This document shows, in pieces, positions 58,675 through 64,000 of a stretch of 64,000 nucleotides of DNA. The position numbers and the translations under genes are program-made. Position 1 is the first letter of the stretch. Every line of letters begins with the position of its first letter. Where the stretch lies: assembly GCA_038145075.1 (NCBI GenBank), contig JAYQOY010000001.1, positions 1-64,000 on the forward strand, read 5' to 3'. Origin of the DNA: TMED14 sp038145075 (GTDB lineage: Bacteria > Bacteroidota > Bacteroidia > Flavobacteriales > Schleiferiaceae). The notes below the pieces were generated by a model. That model worked only from the letters and a program-made list of their open reading frames with translations. It was not told the DNA's origin and did no database searches.

Positions 58675-59541
58675 TTAGAGAAAAAGGCGCCGCGCAGCGT
58701 TGTGGGCCGCTTCAAGAGCCAAAGGCGAAACCCCCATGGGTATGCGCTCGGAGAGTGCGTAGGTTAACAAGCTCTCGCTGGGCAGGTTGCCGCAGAGTTC
58801 ATCCTGGGCCATGGGGCAGCCGCCAAATCCCAGTAAAGCCGAGTCAAAACGTCTTACGCCGGCCTTCCACCCTGCTTGAACGAGTCCAGAACGCAACGAA
58901 TAGCCCGTCGGAACGTGCAAGTGCAAGCCAATTCGGGCATCCGGGGCCGTCTTTTGGGCGCAGGACACCAAGGACGTAATGGTCTCCGGGCGTGCCTGGG
59001 CTACCGTATCGCTTAACGAGATGGCTTCAGGGGCCACGGTGTCCTGAATCCGCGCTACCCAATCGGCCACGTCCTGCTCGGAATAGGTTTCTCCGTAGGG
59101 ATTTCCAAAGGCCATGCTCACATACACGACCAAAGCTTTGCTGGATGCGCGTAAGATTTGGGCGTGTTCTTTAAGTTCGGCTAAGGCTTGTTCGCGCGTT
59201 CGGTTGGTATTGCGCTGCTGAAATTCTTCGGAGGCGGAAAAGGGAAATCCAACCACATCGACCGCTGGGTGCTTGGCCGCGTGTGCTACGCCTTTGGCAT
59301 TGGCAGCAATGACTAGAAAGCGGTTGGTGCCTTTCAAGGGATGAAGGGCATCCAAAACGGCTGAGGTGTCCGCCATTTGGGGAATCGCCTTGGGAGACAC
59401 AAAACTGCCGATGTCCAGGGTGTCAAAGCCCACGGTGAGTAAATGCTTGAGGTAGTCCACCTTGTCTTCCGTGGAAAACACGGTAGAATAGCCTTGCATG
59501 GCATCCCGGGGGCACTCGACCCAAATCAACCGTTCTTCCAT
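58675..59541 (-). CDS. Hydroxymethylglutaryl-CoA lyase
   Basis: Splits HMG-CoA to acetyl-CoA and acetoacetate in leucine and ketone metabolism. The 288 residues form the PF00682 TIM barrel: WVECPRDAMQG, GSFVSPKAIPQMAD, YVSMAFGNPYGE, ISLSDTVAQA, LHLHVPTG with the metal His pair, and FGGCPMAQDELCGN near the active-site Cys loop. It starts 16 bp inside pyrD and ends six bases before the riboswitch. It may be co-transcribed with pyrD. Confidence 0.9.
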   Translation of the reverse strand: MEERLIWVECPRDAMQGYSTVFSTEDKVDYLKHLLTVGFDTLDIGSFVSPKAIPQMADTSAVLDALHPLKGTNRFLVIAANAKGVAHAAKHPAVDVVGFPFSASEEFQQRNTNRTREQALAELKEHAQILRASSKALVVYVSMAFGNPYGETYSEQDVADWVARIQDTVAPEAISLSDTVAQARPETITSLVSCAQKTAPDARIGLHLHVPTGYSLRSGLVQAGWKAGVRRFDSALLGFGGCPMAQDELCGNLPSESLLTYALSERIPMGVSPLALEAAHNAARRLFL

Positions 59542-60557
59542 GCTGATTGTAGCTGTTTGACCATGGAGGGGCCTTGGTACACAAAGCCGGTATAGACTTG
59601 AACTAAATCCGCGCCAGCGTTGCGTTTGTCGATGACGTCCTGGGCCGTAAATACCCCGCCAACCCCAACAATGCTGAGGTGGTCCCCCACCGCCTCTTTC
59701 ACCCAGCCGATGACTTCGGTGCTCTTTTGAGTCAGCGGACGTCCCGATAGGCCTCCTGCGCCGATGGCTTCAATGCGCTCTTTTGGGGTATTGGGGGCGT
59801 TTCGGCCAATGGTGGTATTGGTGGCGATAATGCCTTGGAAGCCTGATTCGGCGGCAAGGCGGGCCATATTTTGAACTTCTTCCCGGGTCAAGTCTGGAGC
59901 CATTTTTACGGCGAGCGGCTTGGCGCCTAAGCGCTTGTTTTCGGTTGCCACCGCCTCTAAAAGAGACTTCAAGGCCGCCTCATGCTGCAGATCTCTCAAC
60001 CCCGGTGTATTGGGCGACGAGATATTGACCGTAAAGTAATCGACCTGGGTGTGGAGGGCTTGCATGGCCAAGAGGTAGTCTTCGTGCGCCTGTTCGTTGG
60101 GGGTTTCTTTGTTCTTGCCAATGTTGCCCCCGACAATTTTCCAGCGATGGCTTCGCTGGGCCAAACGCAAAGCGGCATTCTCCGCCCCCCGGTTGTTGAA
60201 TCCCATGCGGTTGATGATGGCTTGATCCTCGGGAAGTCTAAATAAGCGTGGCTGTGGGTTTCCAAGCTGTGGGCGCGGCGTAAGCGTGCCTATCTCGACA
60301 TGGCTAAAGCCCAGAGCGAAGAAGCCTTCCATGGCCTCTGCGTTCTTGTCGAGTCCTGCTGCGAGGCCAACGGGGTGCTCAAAGGTGAGGCCCATGGCCT
60401 GGACAGGCGCGGATGCAATGCTTCCCACAAAGCTGCGCAAGAGGCTTCGACCCATGCTCGTGGATTGAAGAAGGCGCATTTGCGCCATGGTTAGGTTGTG
60501 GGCGCGTTCGGCCGGAAGGCGGAACAACAAGGGACGGAGCAGCGAGGAATACAGCAT
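59526..60557 (-). CDS. pyrD: Dihydroorotate dehydrogenase (quinone), class 2
   Basis: Oxidises dihydroorotate to orotate at the membrane, passing electrons to quinone. The 343 residues include the amphipathic N-terminal membrane-binding helices (1-35, LLRPLLFRLPAERAHNL), GLAAGLDKNAEAM, INRMGFNNRGAE, NISSPNTPGLRDL with the class 2 Ser base, and IGAGGLSGRPL. TAACTTTG (60565-60572, minus) is an exact -7 element seven bases before the ATG. The gene overlaps HMG-CoA lyase by 16 bp. Confidence 0.95.
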   Translation of the reverse strand: MLYSSLLRPLLFRLPAERAHNLTMAQMRLLQSTSMGRSLLRSFVGSIASAPVQAMGLTFEHPVGLAAGLDKNAEAMEGFFALGFSHVEIGTLTPRPQLGNPQPRLFRLPEDQAIINRMGFNNRGAENAALRLAQRSHRWKIVGGNIGKNKETPNEQAHEDYLLAMQALHTQVDYFTVNISSPNTPGLRDLQHEAALKSLLEAVATENKRLGAKPLAVKMAPDLTREEVQNMARLAAESGFQGIIATNTTIGRNAPNTPKERIEAIGAGGLSGRPLTQKSTEVIGWVKEAVGDHLSIVGVGGVFTAQDVIDKRNAGADLVQVYTGFVYQGPSMVKQLQSAWKNG

Positions 60558-60564
60558 GGATACA

Positions 60565-60584
60565 CAAAGTTAGGGTTAGATTTG
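60565..60584. promoter_or_regulatory. Divergent promoters of pyrD and smpB
   Basis: TAACTTTG (60565-60572, minus) and TAGATTTG (60577-60584, plus) both match TAnnTTTG exactly. The second is four bases before the smpB GTG, implying a leaderless mRNA. Confidence 0.7.
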
Positions 60585-60588
60585 CAGC

Positions 60589-61029
60589 GTGAACCCTACG
60601 ATTCAAAACCGACAGGCGCGTTTTGCCTACCATTTGGACGATTTCTTTACCGCCGGCCTGCAATTGTATGGCACGGAGGTCAAGTCGTTGCGGGAAGGCA
60701 AGGCCAACCTTTCGGACAGTTACTGCTACCTAAATGAGCGTGGGGAGCTCTATATCAAGAACTTGCACATTGCCGAATTCCGGTTGGGCACCTACTCCAA
60801 CCACCTTCCCTTGCGCGAACGCAAATTGTTGCTCAAGAAGAACGAGTTGGCGAAAATCCAGAAGGCGCTGAAGGACGTGGGAACGACCATTGTGCCACTC
60901 AAATTATTCTTTAGCGCACGTGGCTGGGCCAAGCTGGAGATTGCCACAGCAAAGGGCAAAAAATTGCACGACAAGCGCGCTGCCTTGAAAGAACGGGACA
61001 TTGACCGCGATACAAAGCGCGAAATCTAG
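60589..61029 (+). CDS. smpB: SsrA-binding protein
   Basis: Binds tmRNA for rescue of stalled ribosomes. The 146 residues show NRQARFAYHLDDFFTAGLQL, YGTEVKSLREGKANL, RDRKLLL-like RERKLLLKKNELAK, and the basic C-terminal tail that enters the ribosome. The start is GTG at 60589, supported by the consensus -7 element four bases upstream. The tmRNA gene itself is not in this window. One base separates its stop from that of the convergent pcm gene. Confidence 0.96.
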   Translation: MNPTIQNRQARFAYHLDDFFTAGLQLYGTEVKSLREGKANLSDSYCYLNERGELYIKNLHIAEFRLGTYSNHLPLRERKLLLKKNELAKIQKALKDVGTTIVPLKLFFSARGWAKLEIATAKGKKLHDKRAALKERDIDRDTKREI

Positions 61030-61030
61030 A

Positions 61031-61687
61031 TCAACGCTGGGTGTCCACGTCTTTGAGCATGGGCACAAACCGGAAGTTTCCAAGGGCCTCTGAGAAGGTC
61101 TCGCCTGCCTCGTCCCGCCAAATGGCGTGCATGAGCTGATCGTCCCCCACATCCCCTACGGGTACGATGAGACGTCCCCCGGTGCGGAGTTGGTCGATGA
61201 GGGCCTCGGGCAATTCAGGTGCAGCCGCCGTAACCAGAATACCGTCAAAGGGCGCGAAAGCCGGCAGGCCCTTGTAGCCATCCCCAAACTTCTGTGTTAC
61301 GCGGTAGCCCAAACCGCTGAGCAAGGGACGCGAGAAATCAAAGAGTTCCTTCTGGCGCTCAATGGTGAAGACTTTGTAGCCCATTTCCGCCAGTACCGCC
61401 GCCTGGTAGCCCGATCCCGTCCCGATTTCCAGCACTTTGCTCCCAGCAGGAAGTTGCAAGGCTTCAGTTTGAAACGCCACGGTGTACGGCTGTGAAATGG
61501 TTTGCTGGGCGCGTATGGGAAAAGCCGCGTCCCGGTAGGCAAATTGCTCAAAGGAAGAATCCAGAAACAAATGACGTGGTACCCGTGAAAGTGCCGCAAG
61601 AACCGTTTCGTCCTTGATGCCACGCTCCCGGAGCTGTTCCACGAGCTGCATGCGTTGGCCTTGGTGCTTGGGACTGTCGCTTCGCAT
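61031..61687 (-). CDS. pcm: Protein-L-isoaspartate O-methyltransferase
   Basis: Methylates L-isoaspartyl residues in damaged proteins with S-adenosylmethionine. The 218 residues show RERGIKDETVLAALSRVPRH, QTISQPYTVAFQTEAL, the SAM motif KVLEIGTGSGYQAAVLAEMG, and FDGILVTAAAPELPEAL. I chose the ATG at 61687, although an ATG at 61651 would leave the conserved core intact. It is convergent with smpB and divergent from the lipoprotein gene over 45 bp. Confidence 0.92.
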   Translation of the reverse strand: MRSDSPKHQGQRMQLVEQLRERGIKDETVLAALSRVPRHLFLDSSFEQFAYRDAAFPIRAQQTISQPYTVAFQTEALQLPAGSKVLEIGTGSGYQAAVLAEMGYKVFTIERQKELFDFSRPLLSGLGYRVTQKFGDGYKGLPAFAPFDGILVTAAAPELPEALIDQLRTGGRLIVPVGDVGDDQLMHAIWRDEAGETFSEALGNFRFVPMLKDVDTQR

Positions 61688-61720
61688 AGAGTCCCGCAAA
61701 TTACAAAGCCCGTGCTGCTC

Positions 61721-61728
61721 TACCTTTG
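61721..61728 (+). promoter_or_regulatory. Consensus -7 element four bases before a start codon
   Basis: TACCTTTG matches TAnnTTTG exactly and is followed by four bases and the ATG of the lipoprotein gene at 61733. Together with the smpB case this is the clearest leaderless arrangement in the window. Confidence 0.65.
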
Positions 61729-61732
61729 CAGC

Positions 61733-62656
61733 ATGCAGGAAAGTTATACACGACAGGCCTTCGCTGGCCTCTTTGTCCTTTTGGTCTTCGTCGCCTGTGA
61801 CAACCGCAGTATTGAAGAGCCGGCCTACCTGCACGTTGAGGCATTAGCCCTTGCAGCGGACCCCACCTCCACCTACGGCAACACCAGTTCCAAGATTACG
61901 ACGGCTTGGATTGAAGTGGATGGCGTGAATTTGGGGGCTCACCACCTTCCTGTGACCTTGCCCGTATTGATCGATGTCGAAGGTCCCGCAGAGGTCATTC
62001 TGTATCCGGGCATCAACATCAATGGCATTTCGAGCTTCCGTGGGATCTATACCTTCTACACCGACTACCACGCTACGGTGAATTTGCAGCGCGGTAAAAC
62101 CAGCAACCTGCCCCTAGGTGGCTCACCCCGCGTGCTGAGCTACGATTGGACCGGGTTTGGTGGTAATCTCATCGTTAGTCCTTTGGAGAACTTCGAAGCC
62201 GTGGGGCAGCGCCTCGTGGCTACCCTGCAAAGTGATACGTCGTGGATTTTGACGGCAGACCCCTCCCTACGGTTCCCTGCGCCCACGGGCGAAAGCAATG
62301 CCTACAGCGGTTTGGCCATACTAGATACCGGGATTAGCCGTTTTGAAGTACATAGCATGGATCGCTACGTCTTACCTAAACAAAGCGCAAACGTATACGT
62401 GGAACTCGATTACCGCTGTTCCACGCCAATCACGGTAGGCGTCATTGCGTACAGCCCAGGCCAAGTTCTTCAAATGCCCACGGCCACGCTCAACCCATCA
62501 GCTTCCTGGAACCACGCCTACATCAACCTGATTTCGGAAGTATCTGGTGTGCCCGAGGCTACCGATTACCGCATTTGGCTGGGTGCTATCAAAGCCGGCA
62601 ACGGCAAGTTGGATACCGTTCTAGTAGATAACGTTCGATTGGTGTACCGCCCATGA
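61733..62656 (+). CDS. Unknown lipoprotein coupled to a sugar transferase
   Basis: A 307-residue protein with a lipobox (VFVAC, Cys22). The mature part is beta-rich: VEALALAADPTSTYGN, TAWIEVDGVNLGAHHLPVTL, then a jelly-roll-like second half with LAILDTGISRFEVHSMDR, YVELDYRCSTPITVGV and a final DTVLVDNVRLVYRP, reminiscent of carbohydrate-binding modules. I cannot name the family. Its stop overlaps the start of the sugar transferase (ATGA), so a role in exopolysaccharide handling is possible. Confidence 0.7.
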   Translation: MQESYTRQAFAGLFVLLVFVACDNRSIEEPAYLHVEALALAADPTSTYGNTSSKITTAWIEVDGVNLGAHHLPVTLPVLIDVEGPAEVILYPGININGISSFRGIYTFYTDYHATVNLQRGKTSNLPLGGSPRVLSYDWTGFGGNLIVSPLENFEAVGQRLVATLQSDTSWILTADPSLRFPAPTGESNAYSGLAILDTGISRFEVHSMDRYVLPKQSANVYVELDYRCSTPITVGVIAYSPGQVLQMPTATLNPSASWNHAYINLISEVSGVPEATDYRIWLGAIKAGNGKLDTVLVDNVRLVYRP

Positions 62657-64000
62657 GCCCACGCAGCCCACGTCTCAATCGTATCGCCCACTTTTGGAGG
62701 GCTCGGTACATTGCGTGGGATTTTAGCGGCGCCGTACTGGCCTATACCTTTCTTTACTTCCTGCGTAAAACCGTTTTGGAGCCCGAACGCTTCGGGCTCT
62801 CCACGATGCCCTGGGATACGTTTTACAGCATGGGGGCGTTTTTAACTGGCCTCCTTTGGATTGGTTCTATGGGCATTGTGGGGCTTTACTTGCGTCCCCT
62901 GCGCAAATCCCGACTTAAAGAGCTCAGCCGGTCGCTGCAGGTTTGGGCTGCTTTCAGCCTGTCGTATTTTATTCTGTTCCTGCTGGACGATTACGTAAAC
63001 GACTACAGCGGCTATTTTAAGAGTGGGGGGCTCTTTGCCGGCACCTTGCTGTTCTGGACGGTTTTGGGCCGAATCCTACTCGGCTATTACGTGCGCCACG
63101 CCATCAAACAGAAGAAATTGACCTTCCCCACCTTGCTGGTAGGGTCACGTGAAAGCCTGAAGACGCACCTCCCAGCCTTAAAGCGGCATGCGCACGAGGC
63201 CGGAGAGATTTTGGCGGGTTGGATCAACACCGAAAACGACGGAGACAAGCGCTCCTTGGATGATTTGCCTATGCTCGGCCTCTCTGCTGAGTTGCCCATG
63301 TGGGTGGAGCGCTTGCACGTGGAAGACTGCATCTTGGCGCTACCCGCCCAGCAGCACGACCGACTGACACCATTGGTGCTGGATCTAGAAATGCTGGGCG
63401 CCCGAATCTTCATGGTGCCCGATACCTACGGAATTTTATCCGGCATGGTGGGAATAGACGAGCATGGGGTGCCCTTAATGGAGTGGCATTTGGACCCCAT
63501 GGATCCTTGGCAGCGCAACACCAAGCGCTTAGCCGACTTTGCACTCAGCGGCTTGGCCTTGTTGCTTCTCAGCCCTTTATTGTTGGTCCTGGGCCTATTG
63601 GTCATGAAGGACGGCGGTCCGGCGTTTTACTGGCAAGAGCGTTTGGGCCGAAAAGCGAAGCCCTTTAAAATCGTCAAATTCCGCTCCATGAGTGTACATG
63701 CCGAACAAGCTGGGCCTCAATTGAGCAGCGAAGAAGATCCGCGCATCACGCCCATTGGTCGCATTCTTCGCAAATACCGTTTGGACGAACTCCCACAGTT
63801 CTGGAATGTCTTCATCGGCGATATGAGCTTAGTGGGCCCCCGCCCTGAACGCGCCTTTTTTGCCGAGCAAATCCTTGAAAAAGCGCCTCAGTACCGCCAT
63901 ATCTACAAAGTCCAGCCAGGCATAACCAGCTGGGGCATGGTGCGCTACGGCTACGCCAGCACGGTGGACCAAATGATTCGTCGTATGGAATACGACTTGG
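62653..64000 (+). CDS. Exopolysaccharide polyprenyl glycosylphosphotransferase (partial, cut by window end)
   Basis: A membrane enzyme that transfers a sugar phosphate to undecaprenyl phosphate, starting polysaccharide repeat synthesis. About 449 residues are seen before the window ends; the stop lies outside. The N-terminal half has four or so transmembrane segments and a CoA_binding_3-like Rossmann region (about 155-270). After a further helix (about 295-318) comes the bacterial sugar transferase domain with WQERLGRKAKPFKIVKFRSM, RKYRLDELPQFWNV, GDMSLVGPRPE and KVQPGITSWGMVRYGYAS. The start overlaps the lipoprotein stop. The sugar specificity is unknown. Confidence 0.9.
   Translation, partial: MSPRSPRLNRIAHFWRARYIAWDFSGAVLAYTFLYFLRKTVLEPERFGLSTMPWDTFYSMGAFLTGLLWIGSMGIVGLYLRPLRKSRLKELSRSLQVWAAFSLSYFILFLLDDYVNDYSGYFKSGGLFAGTLLFWTVLGRILLGYYVRHAIKQKKLTFPTLLVGSRESLKTHLPALKRHAHEAGEILAGWINTENDGDKRSLDDLPMLGLSAELPMWVERLHVEDCILALPAQQHDRLTPLVLDLEMLGARIFMVPDTYGILSGMVGIDEHGVPLMEWHLDPMDPWQRNTKRLADFALSGLALLLLSPLLLVLGLLVMKDGGPAFYWQERLGRKAKPFKIVKFRSMSVHAEQAGPQLSSEEDPRITPIGRILRKYRLDELPQFWNVFIGDMSLVGPRPERAFFAEQILEKAPQYRHIYKVQPGITSWGMVRYGYASTVDQMIRRMEYDL

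Overview
The window reads as chromosomal DNA of a free-living member of Bacteroidota, most likely a Flavobacteriales or Cryomorphaceae-like lineage with a moderately high GC content for that group. The evidence is a protein with a type IX secretion (T9SS) C-terminal sorting domain, a PorE-like OmpA protein, an S46 dipeptidyl-peptidase, Bacteroidota-type small families, and promoters of the TAnnTTTG type, including one exact TTG-N19-TATATTTG upstream of HU. I see no plasmid, phage or IS genes. The genome is compact. Neighbouring genes often overlap by a few bases, and six convergent pairs overlap tail to tail by 4 to 52 bp.

Layout. 1-6.1 kb: a bifunctional ppGpp enzyme whose start lies inside fumarylacetoacetase, then divergent glyA and small proteins. 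6.2-14.1 kb: secreted hydrolase, outer-membrane protein, T9SS cargo, RluF, a tRNA-Met beside an orphan tRNA 3' end, and a START-like/PAP2/FabG operon. 14.1-23.0 kb: MFS sugar transporter, TlpA-like lipoprotein divergent from DPP11, sucD, class IV aminotransferase, YqgE, PdxH and a Gfo/Idh/MocA oxidoreductase. 23.1-33.8 kb: HU, Fmt, RecQ, an AAA ATPase, DUF493, ClpC, GyrA and a TPR protein. 34.1-40.1 kb: a minus-strand damage-tolerance cassette (XRE-S24 regulator, Y-family polymerase, SRAP protein, second DnaE). 40.1-50.5 kb: flavoprotein, zinc-ribbon protein, tailless SSB, M14 peptidase, PhoD-like phosphatase, sucC-pnuC, LolD, TIGR02757 and RarA. 50.4-58.7 kb: PorE-like protein, fur-purA-ostA, MazG-like protein, two membrane proteins and a BtuB-like receptor under a cobalamin riboswitch. 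58.7-64.0 kb: HMG-CoA lyase, PyrD, SmpB, Pcm, an unknown lipoprotein and the start of an exopolysaccharide sugar transferase that runs off the end.

How the parts relate. Several genes concern genome maintenance: RecQ, RarA, SSB, GyrA and the polymerase cassette. The cassette is the best candidate system. Its regulator keeps a LexA-like Ser/Lys pair and an Ala-Gly site, its DnaE has a degenerate PHP domain but intact polymerase aspartates, and no ImuA is visible. The cobalamin riboswitch, receptor and DUF6580 membrane protein probably form a vitamin B12 uptake locus.

Two sequence-level patterns stand out. At least eight genes have a TAnnTTTG-like element exactly four bases before the start codon, three of those starts being GTG, which suggests leaderless transcription. 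Period-8 G-rich repeats sit directly at the 3' ends of three genes and supply the stop codons of two of them.
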